Source: Achromobacter animicus (GTDB taxonomy: Bacteria > Pseudomonadota > Gammaproteobacteria > Burkholderiales > Burkholderiaceae_B). From it: a stretch of 64,000 bases of DNA. The DNA is taken from NCBI RefSeq assembly GCF_902859585.1, contig NZ_CADIJM010000001.1, positions 372,001-436,000 of the forward strand, given 5' to 3'. The position numbers and the translations under genes were made by a program. The notes below the pieces were generated by a model, which saw only the letters and a program-made list of their open reading frames with translations, was not told where the DNA came from and searched no databases. Positions 17,163-27,770 of this stretch are shown in pieces. Each line of letters starts with the position of its first letter. Positions within the stretch are counted from its first letter, which is position 1.

Positions 17163-17196
17163 AAGGCGCCTGTGGCCTAGCCGGCCGCGGCGCCTT
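17163..17196 (+). other. Intra-operon stem-loop after the binding-protein gene
   Basis: AAGGCGCC (17163-17170) and GGCGCCTT (17189-17196) form a perfect 8-bp stem six bases after the stop of the binding-protein gene, inside the 130-bp gap before the permease. Such stems commonly stabilise the 5' message or attenuate so that the binding protein is made in excess. Confidence 0.5.
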
Positions 17197-17287
17197 TGCC
17201 GTTGCAGTTCGCAGCCCGCCGCAGTGCCGCAAGGCCAGGCGGGCTTGCCCATGATTCTCTCTTGCCCTCGCGGCGCGAACCCACTGC

Positions 17288-17941
17288 ATGGACTACGTAC
17301 TCTCCCTTCTGGGGCCCTTGGCGGAAGGCGCGAAAGTGACCTTGACGCTATTTTTCATCACGCTGGCGCTGGCCGTGCCGCTGGGGCTGGTGCTGGCCCT
17401 GGCGCGTATCTCTAAGTGGCCGCTGCTGAGCCGGGCGGTCAATGGCTATATCTGGCTGATGCGCGGCACGCCGTTGATGCTCCAGATGCTGTTCATCTAC
17501 TTCGCGCTGCCGTTCGTGCCGGTGATCGGCATCCGGCTGCCAGATTTTCCGGCGGCGGTGGTGGCGTTTGCGCTGAACTATGCGGCGTATTTTGCCGAGA
17601 TCTTCCGCGCCGGTATCCAGTCGGTGGATCGGGGGCAGTACGAGGGCAGCAAGGTGCTGGGCATGACGTACCTGCAGACGCTGCGCCGCATCGTGCTGCC
17701 GCAGATGGTGCAGCGCGTGCTGCCGCCGATGAGCAACGAGACCATTACGCTGGTCAAGGACACTTCGCTGATTTACGTGCTGGCGCTGAACGACATCCTG
17801 CGCACCGCGCGGGGCATCGTGCAGCGCGATTTCACGACCACGCCGTTCCTCGTCGCCGCTGCCTTCTATCTGTTGATGACGCTGCTCCTGACGTGGTTCT
17901 TCCAGCACATGGAAAAGCGCTATGCAAAATATGACCAATAA
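17288..17941 (+). CDS. Amino-acid ABC transporter permease
   Basis: 217 aa with about five membrane helices and the EAA loop region [21 protein letters not shown] at about 120-140, the ATPase docking site of HisM/GlnP-type permeases. A single permease gene implies a homodimer. It overlaps the ATPase gene. Confidence 0.92.
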   Translation: MDYVLSLLGPLAEGAKVTLTLFFITLALAVPLGLVLALARISKWPLLSRAVNGYIWLMRGTPLMLQMLFIYFALPFVPVIGIRLPDFPAAVVAFALNYAAYFAEIFRAGIQSVDRGQYEGSKVLGMTYLQTLRRIVLPQMVQRVLPPMSNETITLVKDTSLIYVLALNDILRTARGIVQRDFTTTPFLVAAAFYLLMTLLLTWFFQHMEKRYAKYDQ

Positions 17942-18725
17942 TTCCCCGGCCGGGCTTAGTCAGCGTCCGGTCATGATCGAAGCCCGCAATATCGTCAAAT
18001 CGTTCGGTTCGAACCGCGTGCTCGACAACGTGTCGCTGAACCTGGAGCAGGGCGAGGTCGTGGCGGTGATCGGCCCGTCGGGGTCGGGCAAGAGCACGTT
18101 TTTGCGCTGCTTGAATCATCTCGAGACGATCGACGAAGGCAGCATCCAGATCGAAGGCGAAACAATGGCTGCCTCCGTACCGGGCGGCCGCAGCCAGTAC
18201 GCCAGCGACGGCGACGTGCGGCGCATCTGCCGCAAGATGGGCATGGTGTTTCAGTCGTTCAATCTGTTCCCGCACATGACGGTGCTGCAGAACATCATCG
18301 AAGCGCCCATTACCGTGAAGGGTATGTCGCGCGCGGAGATCGTGCCGAAGGCGGAAGAGCTGCTGCGCAAGGTGGGTCTGTCGAACAAGCGCGACAACTA
18401 TCCGACGCGCCTGTCCGGCGGTCAGAAGCAGCGCGTGGCGATCGCGCGCGCGCTGGCGATGGAGCCGGACATCATGCTGTTTGACGAGCCGACGTCGGCG
18501 CTGGACCCGGAGCTGACCGGCGAAGTGCTGCGCACCATGAAGCAGCTGGCTGACGAGCGCATGACGATGTTGGTCGTGACGCACGAAATGGGGTTTGCGC
18601 GTGAAGTGGCGCACCGGGTCATTTTCATGGACGATGGCCGCATCGTCGAGGAAGCGCCGTCCGCCGAGTTCTTTGCCGCGCCTCAGCATGCACGCAGCCG
18701 TGAGTTCCTGGCGCATATGCTCTGA
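17922..18725 (+). CDS. Amino-acid ABC transporter ATP-binding protein
   Basis: 267 aa. Walker A is GPSGSGKST, the signature LSGGQKQR, Walker [13 protein letters not shown] and the H-loop THEMGF, typical of GlnQ/HisP-type ATPases. The start at ATG 17922 overlaps the permease end by 20 bp (ATG 17931 is the alternative). It completes a binding protein-permease-ATPase operon and is followed by an intrinsic terminator. Confidence 0.93.
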   Translation: MQNMTNNSPAGLSQRPVMIEARNIVKSFGSNRVLDNVSLNLEQGEVVAVIGPSGSGKSTFLRCLNHLETIDEGSIQIEGETMAASVPGGRSQYASDGDVRRICRKMGMVFQSFNLFPHMTVLQNIIEAPITVKGMSRAEIVPKAEELLRKVGLSNKRDNYPTRLSGGQKQRVAIARALAMEPDIMLFDEPTSALDPELTGEVLRTMKQLADERMTMLVVTHEMGFAREVAHRVIFMDDGRIVEEAPSAEFFAAPQHARSREFLAHML

Positions 18726-18749
18726 TCCGAGCCGCCGCCGCATACCGTG

Positions 18750-18773
18750 AAGCCCGCCTTGCCGCGGGCTTTT
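18750..18773 (+). terminator. Intrinsic terminator after the amino-acid ABC operon
   Basis: AAGCCCGC (18750-18757) pairs with GCGGGCTT (18764-18771), and the T run continues to 18773. Confidence 0.7.
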
Positions 18774-18790
18774 CTATATGATGCCTACCC

Positions 18791-19435
18791 ATGCAATCCG
18801 CGCCGATTCCCTCGCAAGTTGTTTCTGACGCGCCGCCGTTGCTCAGGCTTCGAGGCCTGTACAGCGAGCGCCTGGCGCCAGTTAGCCTGGATCTGGCGGC
18901 GGGCGAGTGCGCGGCTGTGGTCGGCGCGTCGGGATCGGGCAAGTCGCTGCTGTTGCGGCAGATTGCGGATCTGGACCCCGGGCATGGTGAAGCGGAACTG
19001 GACGGGCGTCGCCGGTCGGCCATGCGGGGTTTCGAGTGGCGGCGTCTGGTGATGTATTGCCAGGCCGAGGCCGGATGGTGGGATGACCATGTGTCCGCGC
19101 ACTTCGCTGACCGCGCTGGTGCTACCGCCATCATGGGGCGTCTGGGCTTGGTTGAGTCCAAGTTGGACGCGTTGGTCCATGAGCTGTCCACGGGCGAGCG
19201 CCAGCGGATGGGTTTGGTGCGCGCGCTGATGCAGAACCCGCGCGTCCTGCTGCTGGATGAGCCGACCGCCGCGCTGGATCAGGAGGCGACAGCGTTAGTC
19301 GAGGCGGAACTGTCACGCGTCCTGGCGGCCGGGGCAGGCATTTTGCTCGTCACGCACAGCGCCGAGCAGGCCGAACGGCTGGCGCGCCGGCGTTGGCGGA
19401 TGGCGCAAGGTCACATGGAGCCGCTATGGACGTGA
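18791..19435 (+). CDS. fetA: FetA-type ABC exporter ATP-binding protein
   Basis: 214 aa, a short ATPase with Walker A GASGSGKS, an unusual signature LSTGERQRMG, Walker B RVLLLDEPTAALD and H-loop LVTHSAEQ. The following gene encodes a FetB/UPF0014 permease overlapping by 10 bp, so this is the ATPase of the FetAB-type pair. In E. coli FetAB is implicated in iron export and peroxide resistance; the same role here is inference. Confidence 0.82.
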   Translation: MQSAPIPSQVVSDAPPLLRLRGLYSERLAPVSLDLAAGECAAVVGASGSGKSLLLRQIADLDPGHGEAELDGRRRSAMRGFEWRRLVMYCQAEAGWWDDHVSAHFADRAGATAIMGRLGLVESKLDALVHELSTGERQRMGLVRALMQNPRVLLLDEPTAALDQEATALVEAELSRVLAAGAGILLVTHSAEQAERLARRRWRMAQGHMEPLWT

Positions 19436-20238
19436 TCAAGCTGCAGGCGCTGGATTTGGTGATCGCGTCGCTGCTGGTGCTGCTGAGTGCCGGCATTTCC
19501 TTCGCGCTGCGGTTGAACCTGCAACGGCAGGTGTTGTGGGCGGCGGTACGCACGGTGGTGCAACTGCTGCTGGTCGGTCAGATCCTGCGCATTGTGTTCG
19601 CCCATGCCGCGCCGTGGCTGACGGCGCTGGTGGTGGCGGTGATGATGGCGCTGGCTGCGCGCGAGGTAGCGGCGCGGCCCAAGGTGCGTTTGACCGGGCA
19701 TGGCAATGGCTGGGTCGGCACGTTGGCGGTGGTCAGCACCACGCTCGTCACGGCGCTTTTCATTCTGAATACCGCCCTGCGTCCGGACCCTTGGTTTGAT
19801 CCGCGCTACACGATTGCGTTGGTTGGCATCGTGCTGGGCAGCGTCTTGAATGCGGCCAGTCTGGCATTGGACGGAATGCTGTCGGGCGTGCGCCGCGAAA
19901 GGCTGGGCATCGAAGCGCGCCTGGCGCTGGGCGCGACCGTGCACCAGGCGTTTTCGTCGTTGCTGCGCGAATCGGTGCGGCGCGGCATCGTGCCCAGCAT
20001 CAACCAGATGTCGGCGGCCGGGATCATCACCTTGCCGGGCATCATGACCGGGCAGATCATTGCGGGCATGGATCCAGTGGACGCGGCCAAGTATCAGATC
20101 TTGTTGATGTTTCTGCTGTGCGGCGCGAGCGGCATGGCGGCGATGGGAGCGGCTTATGGTGCGATGCGCCGATTGACGGACGAGCGGGGGAGATTGCGGT
20201 TGGACAGGCTGATGCCGGGAGTTGCTGCGAAGCGATAG
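19426..20238 (+). CDS. fetB: FetB-type ABC transporter permease (UPF0014)
   Basis: 270 aa from ATG 19426, inside the end of fetA. About seven membrane helices and the family signature INQMSAAGIITLPGIMTGQIIAGMDP at about residues 193-218. An upstream ATG (19393) is in frame but lies deep in fetA and is less likely. It ends seven bp before the convergent antitoxin gene. Confidence 0.86.
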   Translation: MDVIKLQALDLVIASLLVLLSAGISFALRLNLQRQVLWAAVRTVVQLLLVGQILRIVFAHAAPWLTALVVAVMMALAAREVAARPKVRLTGHGNGWVGTLAVVSTTLVTALFILNTALRPDPWFDPRYTIALVGIVLGSVLNAASLALDGMLSGVRRERLGIEARLALGATVHQAFSSLLRESVRRGIVPSINQMSAAGIITLPGIMTGQIIAGMDPVDAAKYQILLMFLLCGASGMAAMGAAYGAMRRLTDERGRLRLDRLMPGVAAKR

Positions 20239-20245
20239 CAGGGCG

Positions 20246-20548
20246 TCAGAGGATGGCTTGCAGGCCTTTGTCCGCCAGGATGTTCAGCAGTTTAAGGGCC
20301 GGCCCTGTCGGGCGGGTGTCGCCTTGCTCCCACTTTCGGACGGTCGAAGCGCTGGTATGCAGATGCAGGGCGAATACGGGCTGGCTGAACCGTAAATCTT
20401 CGCGAAGCCGCTTGATGTCGCCAGGACTAAAACTTCGGACAGGTGCGGGGCAGATGGCGTCAAAGTCTCGCATTGTGACTTTGTCTATCGACCCGGCCCG
20501 GTAAAGCGCGGCGAGATCGTCGCGCAAAGATTCAATGAGTTTGGTCAC
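20246..20548 (-). CDS. Orphan HTH antitoxin of a RelE/HigB-type toxin-antitoxin pair
   Basis: 100 aa. The N-terminal half contains VTMRDFDAICPAP, typical of HigA/NadS-type antitoxins encoded after their toxin, and the C-terminal half is an XRE helix-turn-helix (RLREDLRFSQPVFALHLHTSASTVRKWEQG by its key residues R48-E50, S54-V57, S66-W72). It starts at GTG 20548, overlapping the toxin reading frame by 17 bp. Only the end of that toxin survives, so the antitoxin is probably a solitary relic or an autoregulator. Confidence 0.82.
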   Translation of the reverse strand: MTKLIESLRDDLAALYRAGSIDKVTMRDFDAICPAPVRSFSPGDIKRLREDLRFSQPVFALHLHTSASTVRKWEQGDTRPTGPALKLLNILADKGLQAIL

Positions 20549-20681
20549 AGTTCACCTCAAGTAACACGCCTGCCTGTAGTGCGCTCAAAAGGGCGGATTC
20601 CGTCAAGGCAAGAAAGACCTTGCCGGCGAATTGCAGGGCCTTGTACCCGTAACGGGCATGTTTATGCCGTGTATTTTTTAC
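20532..20681 (-). pseudogene. Remnant of the partner RelE/HigB-type toxin
   Basis: The last 49 codons before the TGA at 20532 read like the C terminus of the toxins that pair with this antitoxin type: KALQFAGKVFLALTESALL then SALQAGVLLEVNCD. The segment upstream does not resemble the toxin's conserved RelE-like core, and the open frame runs on into unrelated sequence, so the gene is truncated at its 5' end. The match is from memory of the family, not a search. Confidence 0.55.
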
Positions 20682-20781
20682 GCAGGCATTCGCTAAAGCA
20701 TACGTTTGAAAGAGGCGAAAGAGGCTATCCAGTGGGCCGTAAGTCAGTCGTATTTTGGATAACGGCAGAATGGTGGTGCTA

Positions 20782-20794
20782 GGTGTCAGACACC
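20782..20794. repeat. Dispersed palindrome GGTGTCAGACACC
   Basis: A perfect 6-1-6 palindrome, one of five perfect copies in the window (others at 26403, 26454, 28635 and 59026). This copy lies between the decayed toxin and the icd terminator. Confidence 0.75.
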
Positions 20795-20827
20795 CATCCG
20801 AGGACGCAGGCATCCAGAGAGCGCCGC

Positions 20828-20866
20828 AAAAAAAAACCGGCAGCCCCAACGGGACTGCCGGTTTTT
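20828..20866 (-). terminator. Strong intrinsic terminator of icd
   Basis: Stem ACCGGCAG (20836-20843) with CTGCCGGT (20855-20862). On the minus strand it is followed by nine U (A run 20828-20836); the T run 20862-20866 makes it usable from both strands. Confidence 0.85.
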
Positions 20867-20912
20867 CACATGCCCGCCAGCCGGCTAACGCCAGCCAGCA
20901 AGGGCAGAAGGC

Positions 20913-23538
<2,626 letters not shown>

Positions 23539-23601
23539 ATGAATTTCCGCGCCGTCCGCATTTCGCTGATTATTACCATCATTCCTGGAATGGTGGGTTA
23601 G
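23539..23601 (+). CDS. Probable ilvA leader peptide (attenuation)
   Basis: 20 codons starting at ATG 23539 with AGGAGG 12 bases upstream and ending in TAG 23599-23601. The peptide contains RISLIITIIP: five Ile codons among positions 8-15 plus Leu and Thr, like classical ilv and thr leader peptides. An intrinsic terminator (23627-23651) follows directly and precedes ilvA. GGTGG (23592-23596) at the leader end can pair with CCACC (23625-23629), which would break the terminator's 5' arm when the ribosome stalls on Ile codons. The mechanism is inferred from the layout. Confidence 0.68.
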   Translation: MNFRAVRISLIITIIPGMVG

Positions 23602-23626
23602 CGCGCGACCGCAACAGTCACAAGCC

Positions 23627-23651
23627 ACCCGCCCCACGAGGCGGGTTTTTT
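23627..23651 (+). terminator. Attenuator-type terminator before ilvA
   Basis: ACCCGCC (23627-23633) pairs with GGCGGGT (23640-23646) around CCACGA, followed by six T. It sits between the leader peptide stop and the ilvA start (23694), where a plain terminator would make no sense unless regulated. Confidence 0.75.
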
Positions 23652-23693
23652 GTGGCCGCCTCTGCCGGGCAAGCAACCCAAAGCAGAGAAACC

Positions 23694-25265
23694 ATGTCCG
23701 ATTCATCCTCGCACACACCCTCGGCATTCCAGGCTGGCTCCGCTACGCCGATGGAGTACCTGCGGCAGATCCTGACCGCCCAGGTATACGACATTGCCCG
23801 TGAAACCGAGCTGGATCTGGCGCGTGGGCTGTCCGCCCGGCTGGGCAACACCGTTCATTTCAAGCGCGAAGACAACCAGCCGGTGTTCTCGTTCAAGGTG
23901 CGTGGCGCCTACAACAAGATGCGCAACACGCCGCGCGCCGCGCTGGAGCGCGGAGTCATCACGGCGTCGGCGGGCAACCATGCGCAGGGCGTCGCGATTT
24001 CGGCGGCCAAGCTGGGTGTGCGGGCCATCATCGTCGTGCCGCAGACGGCGCCGCAGGTGAAAGTGGACGCGGTGCGCGCCCACGGCGGCCCGACCGTGAC
24101 GGTGGTGCAGGCCGGCGATTCGTACAACGACGCTTATGCGCATGCGCAGACGCTGGCGCAGGAGCAGGGCCTGACGTTCGTGCCTGCGTTCGACGATCCC
24201 TACGTGATCGCGGGGCAGGGCACGGTGGGCATGGAGATTCTGCGCCAGCATCCCGAGCCGCTGCACGCGATTTTCGTGCCGATCGGCGGCGGCAGTCTGG
24301 CGGCTGGCGTGTCGACCTATGTGAAGGCGGTGCATCCCGGCGTGAAGGTCATCGGTGTGCAGACCGAGGATTCCTGCGCGATGGCGCAATCGCTGCGCGT
24401 GGGCGAGCGGGTCATCCTGGCCGATGTCGGTCTGTTCTCGGACGGGACGGCCGTCAAGCTGGTGGGCGAGGAAACCTTCCGCCTGTGCCGCGAGTATCTG
24501 GATGAAGTGATCCTGGTGGACACGGACGCGGTCTGCGCGGCGATCAAGGATGTGTTTCTGGACACGCGTAGCGTGCTGGAACCCGCGGGTGCGTTGGCGG
24601 TGGCGGGGTTGAAGAAGTACGTGGAGCGCGAAGGCGCGCGCGGGCAGTCGCTGGTGGCGATCACGTCGGGCGCGAACATGAATTTTGACCGCATGCGCTT
24701 TGTGGCGGACCGCGCCGAAGTGGGCGAGGCGCGCGAGGCGGTGTTCGCGGTCACCATCCCCGAAGAGCGCGGCAGCTTCCGCCGGTTCTGCCGGGTGATC
24801 GGGCAGCGCAGCGTGACCGAGTTCAATTACCGGATCGCAGACGCGCGTACCGCCCGCATCTTTGTCAGCGTGCAGATCGCGCGGCGCGGTGAGTCCGCCG
24901 AAATCCTGGCCGCGCTGCAGGCAGAAGGATTCTCGGCCTCCGACCTGACGAACAACGAAGTCTCGAAGCAGCACATCCGCTACATGGTGGGAGGACGTTC
25001 ACCGCTGGCTGGTGGCGAGCGCCTTTTCCGCTTTGAGTTTCCGGAGCGGCCGGGCGCGCTGATGAAGTTCCTGTCGGCGATGGCGCCCAACTGGAACATC
25101 AGCCTGTTCCATTACCGCAATCAGGGCACTGACTTCAGTTCGGCGCTGGTGGGCATTCAGGCGCCGGTGGCGGATGATGCGGCGCTGGATGGGTTCTTGC
25201 GGCAGCTTGGGTATGCGCACGCCGAGGAAACGGATAACGAGGCTTACCGGCAGTTCCTGATTTGA
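23694..25265 (+). CDS. ilvA: Threonine ammonia-lyase, biosynthetic
   Basis: 523 aa from ATG 23694. The PLP-binding lysine is K68 in SFKVRGAYNK, followed by SAGNHAQG at about 92-99 and the phosphate-binding GGGSLAAG at 198-205. Two ACT-like regulatory domains occupy about 340-415 and 435-515 (RLFRFEFPERPGALMKFL), marking the Ile-feedback-inhibited biosynthetic enzyme rather than the catabolic one. It deaminates L-threonine to 2-oxobutanoate, the first step to isoleucine. The Ile-rich leader and terminator upstream suggest attenuation by Ile-tRNA supply. An in-frame ATG at 23652 is after the terminator but has no ribosome site. Confidence 0.95.
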   Translation: MSDSSSHTPSAFQAGSATPMEYLRQILTAQVYDIARETELDLARGLSARLGNTVHFKREDNQPVFSFKVRGAYNKMRNTPRAALERGVITASAGNHAQGVAISAAKLGVRAIIVVPQTAPQVKVDAVRAHGGPTVTVVQAGDSYNDAYAHAQTLAQEQGLTFVPAFDDPYVIAGQGTVGMEILRQHPEPLHAIFVPIGGGSLAAGVSTYVKAVHPGVKVIGVQTEDSCAMAQSLRVGERVILADVGLFSDGTAVKLVGEETFRLCREYLDEVILVDTDAVCAAIKDVFLDTRSVLEPAGALAVAGLKKYVEREGARGQSLVAITSGANMNFDRMRFVADRAEVGEAREAVFAVTIPEERGSFRRFCRVIGQRSVTEFNYRIADARTARIFVSVQIARRGESAEILAALQAEGFSASDLTNNEVSKQHIRYMVGGRSPLAGGERLFRFEFPERPGALMKFLSAMAPNWNISLFHYRNQGTDFSSALVGIQAPVADDAALDGFLRQLGYAHAEETDNEAYRQFLI

Positions 25266-25362
25266 ATGTTCGGCTGGGCATGCAGCCGGATGATCAGCCG
25301 GGCTTCCAAGCGGGCGTCCAATCCGCTGTGTACTTGGTCGCTACTTCGGCGCTATCTGGGCG

Positions 25363-26307
25363 TTAACTGGATGTCCCGCCACCTTTGCAGCCCGGCTTGC
25401 GCGGTAATTCCACGCCGGGCTTCAAGCGCAGCGTCGAGCGGCCCTGCGTTTGGGTCAGTTCCAATGCGCTCGCGCGCCACGCCGGGACGTCGTCGAACGC
25501 GATGGCGGGCGTGGCGCTGGAAGCGGATTTCGCGTCGGGCCGTTCGAATTGCAAGGCTGGCAGGCCCACACATGTGTCGTCGAAATCCAGCCGCGCCAGC
25601 TCGCGTCCATCGCTCAGGCGCACCGCGCGGAACGCCAGGGGCGCATCCACGAATTTGGTGATCTCGGGCACGTATTGCAGGTCGCCGTGCGCGTCTTGTA
25701 CGCGGGCGGCCGGCTGCAGCACGACGACCTTTCTGCCCGGCGGCACTGCCAGATAGGCCACGTCGCCGGCGATATCCAGCAGTTTTCCTGGGCCAAGGTT
25801 TTGCGCCTTCAGCGGCGCATGGCGGATCATCACGGTTTCGTTCCAGGCCGAGTCCACGCGCGTCCAGCCGGGCAGGCGGGCGTCCTCGAACCGCGTGCTG
25901 TGGATGCTGTCGCGGTCCGGCTTGTCGGAAAGCGGCAGGCGCTGCACACGTAGGGAGCCGTTGACGACCTGCAGATGCGCGAGCACGGTGCTGGCGCTGG
26001 AACTGGTAAAGAACGCCAGCACCGCATCGGTTTCCAGCATAGCGACCGGACCGGGGCAGAAGAACGCGCGAGCCTGCCGCGCATTGCTGCCAGGATAGAG
26101 CAGCGCGCCGACGTCGGTGCCGCACAAGGGCTTGCCTTGAAAGGTGATGGTGGTGGCGCGCGTGGTCTGGCGCTGACCGGTGTTCCAGTCGCTGCGGCTG
26201 CCGGTTGTCACGTCGACGACGAGGCCGTGATTTTCGTAGACCACGGCGGCGCCGGAGGGCGCGGCAAACAGGCTGAGCAGAAACGCGAGGGCGCGGCGGG
26301 TGGGCAC
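25363..26307 (-). CDS. Secreted protein of unknown function
   Basis: 314 aa from GTG 26307, preferred because AGGGAG lies six bases upstream; ATG 26328 would add seven residues. The Sec signal (RRALAFLLSLFAAPSGAA) is followed by a beta-rich domain: TTITFQGKPLCG, AVLAFFTSSSASTVLAHLQVV, KVVVLQPAARV, ARLDFDDTCVGLP. A proline- and glycine-rich tail ends GCKGGG. Conserved cysteines suggest a periplasmic disulfide protein. No family recognised. It is followed upstream by a cluster of GGTGTCWGACACC palindromes. Confidence 0.7.
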   Translation of the reverse strand: MPTRRALAFLLSLFAAPSGAAVVYENHGLVVDVTTGSRSDWNTGQRQTTRATTITFQGKPLCGTDVGALLYPGSNARQARAFFCPGPVAMLETDAVLAFFTSSSASTVLAHLQVVNGSLRVQRLPLSDKPDRDSIHSTRFEDARLPGWTRVDSAWNETVMIRHAPLKAQNLGPGKLLDIAGDVAYLAVPPGRKVVVLQPAARVQDAHGDLQYVPEITKFVDAPLAFRAVRLSDGRELARLDFDDTCVGLPALQFERPDAKSASSATPAIAFDDVPAWRASALELTQTQGRSTLRLKPGVELPRKPGCKGGGTSS

Positions 26308-26361
26308 GGCGGACTCCCTGAATGGCACAAGGGGTGACTATATACCGGTGTGTCTGCGCTG

Positions 26362-26494
26362 GGTGTCTGACATTGATGCTGAAGGCCGGTGCACGTTCGC
26401 CCGGTGTCTGACACCCGTGTGAGATGGTCTGCACCCTGCGGGGCTGCGGCAGGGGTGTCAGACACCTACGATGCTGAGACTGGCGTCAGACACT
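26362..26494. repeat. Cluster of four GGTGTCWGACACC-type palindromes
   Basis: Perfect copies at 26403-26415 and 26454-26466, and imperfect copies at 26362-26372 (GGTGTCTGACA) and 26482-26494 (GGCGTCAGACACT), the last touching the stop codon of the ATPase gene. Together they fill the gap between the ATPase gene end and the secreted-protein gene start, both on the minus strand. Confidence 0.8.
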
Positions 26495-27285
26495 CAGGAG
26501 GCTAAGCGATCAGCCAGCCCATCCACGTGGATCTGCGCCTGGCCCTGCGGACAATGCTCTACTCGCGCCCGCACGCGGTATACGCGGCGCAGCGTATCGG
26601 GCGTCACCACATCGCCCGGCAGCCCCTCGGCTTCGATCGCGCCAGCGTGCAGCAGCAGCGCGTGGTCAGCGTGACGCAGCGCGATGTTCAGGTCATGCAG
26701 CACCACCAACGTGATCAGGCGGTGCAGCCGCGTCTGGCGGCGCAGCACATCCATGACGTGGAATTGATAGTTCAGATCCAACGCCGACAAGGGCTCATCA
26801 AGCAGCAGCAGGCGCGGACGCCGCACCAGCGCCTGCGCCAGCGACGCCAGCTGCTTCTGCCCACCGGACAGTTCGTCCAGGTGGCGGCTGGCCAGCGGCG
26901 CGATGCCCAGTTCGGTGATGACCGCCATGGCGTCTTCCATCAGCGCATGGCCAGGCTGTCCGTGACGGCCGGATCGCGCCGCCACGAGCACGGATTCGAA
27001 GACGGTCATGTGCACGCCCTTCGGCAGGGCCTGTGGCATGTACATCGCGCATTCGGCGCGGCGGGACGGGCTGGCGTTGGCCAGGTCCTCGCCGTCCAGC
27101 CAGATCGCGCCTTGCATTACCGGGTGCAAACCGGCCAGCGTCTTGAGGAGCGTCGATTTCCCGCTGCCGTTCGGCCCCAGCAGCACGGTGACGGCGCCTT
27201 CGGCCATGGGACCGGCGCTGGCGTTGCGCAGCACCGGCCGCCCGCCATAGCCGGCGGACAGGGCCTGGATGCGTAGCTGCGTCAT
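26494..27285 (-). CDS. FecE-type ABC importer ATP-binding protein (siderophore/metal)
   Basis: 263 aa from ATG 27285, two bp after the azurin stop. Walker A GPNGSGKST, signature LSGGQKQLA, Walker B LLLLDEPLSALD and H-loop LVVLHDLNIALRHADH identify the FecE/BtuD class. It energises import by the FecCD-type permease at 27771 with the binding protein at 28860. Last gene of the operon. Confidence 0.9.
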   Translation of the reverse strand: MTQLRIQALSAGYGGRPVLRNASAGPMAEGAVTVLLGPNGSGKSTLLKTLAGLHPVMQGAIWLDGEDLANASPSRRAECAMYMPQALPKGVHMTVFESVLVAARSGRHGQPGHALMEDAMAVITELGIAPLASRHLDELSGGQKQLASLAQALVRRPRLLLLDEPLSALDLNYQFHVMDVLRRQTRLHRLITLVVLHDLNIALRHADHALLLHAGAIEAEGLPGDVVTPDTLRRVYRVRARVEHCPQGQAQIHVDGLADRLAS

Positions 27286-27287
27286 CG

Positions 27288-27740
27288 TCAGGATTGCAGC
27301 ACCAGCGTGCCGCGCATGTGCTGCGCGTGCGCGGGGAACGAGCAGTAGTAGGTGTACGACTGGCCCGCGCGCAGGCGGCTGACGGGGAAGGTGACGGTGG
27401 CCGTTTCGCCGCCGCCCAGCATGGGCGTCTTGGCAAGGATGCGGGCGTCGCCCGGCGCCAGGAAGTCGCTGCTTGCGCCGGCCTTGATGCCGTCGACCAT
27501 CACGGCATCGATGTCTTCCGTCTTGGTCAGCACCCAGTTGTGGCCCGCTTTTTCCTTGCTGTTCTTGCCCGTGTGGATCAGGCGCACGGTGAAGTCCTGG
27601 CAGGTCGCGGGCACGACGATGTGGTCGGGGCCGAATTGCTTGCCGGGACGGCCTTCGACGTCGATGGAGCAAGCGGGCGCGGCATGGGCGGTGCCGGCGA
27701 TCGTCAGGGCCGCGAGCGTCAGCGTCAGGCGGAATTTCAT
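27288..27740 (-). CDS. Azurin (type 1 copper protein) inside an ABC importer operon
   Basis: 150 aa with a Sec signal ending AHA (about residue 20). The mature protein has all type 1 copper ligands in azurin spacing: H67 in GHNWVL, then C133, H138 and M142 in CSFPAHAQHM, plus the disulfide pair C24/C47. Azurins are periplasmic electron carriers. Unusually, the gene lies between the permease and ATPase genes of a metal/siderophore-type importer, 30 bp and 2 bp from its neighbours, so it is co-transcribed. A role in reducing or passing metal during uptake is inference. Confidence 0.9.
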   Translation of the reverse strand: MKFRLTLTLAALTIAGTAHAAPACSIDVEGRPGKQFGPDHIVVPATCQDFTVRLIHTGKNSKEKAGHNWVLTKTEDIDAVMVDGIKAGASSDFLAPGDARILAKTPMLGGGETATVTFPVSRLRAGQSYTYYCSFPAHAQHMRGTLVLQS

Positions 27741-27770
27741 CGGGGTGTCTCCTTGTTGCGGTTAATGCCG

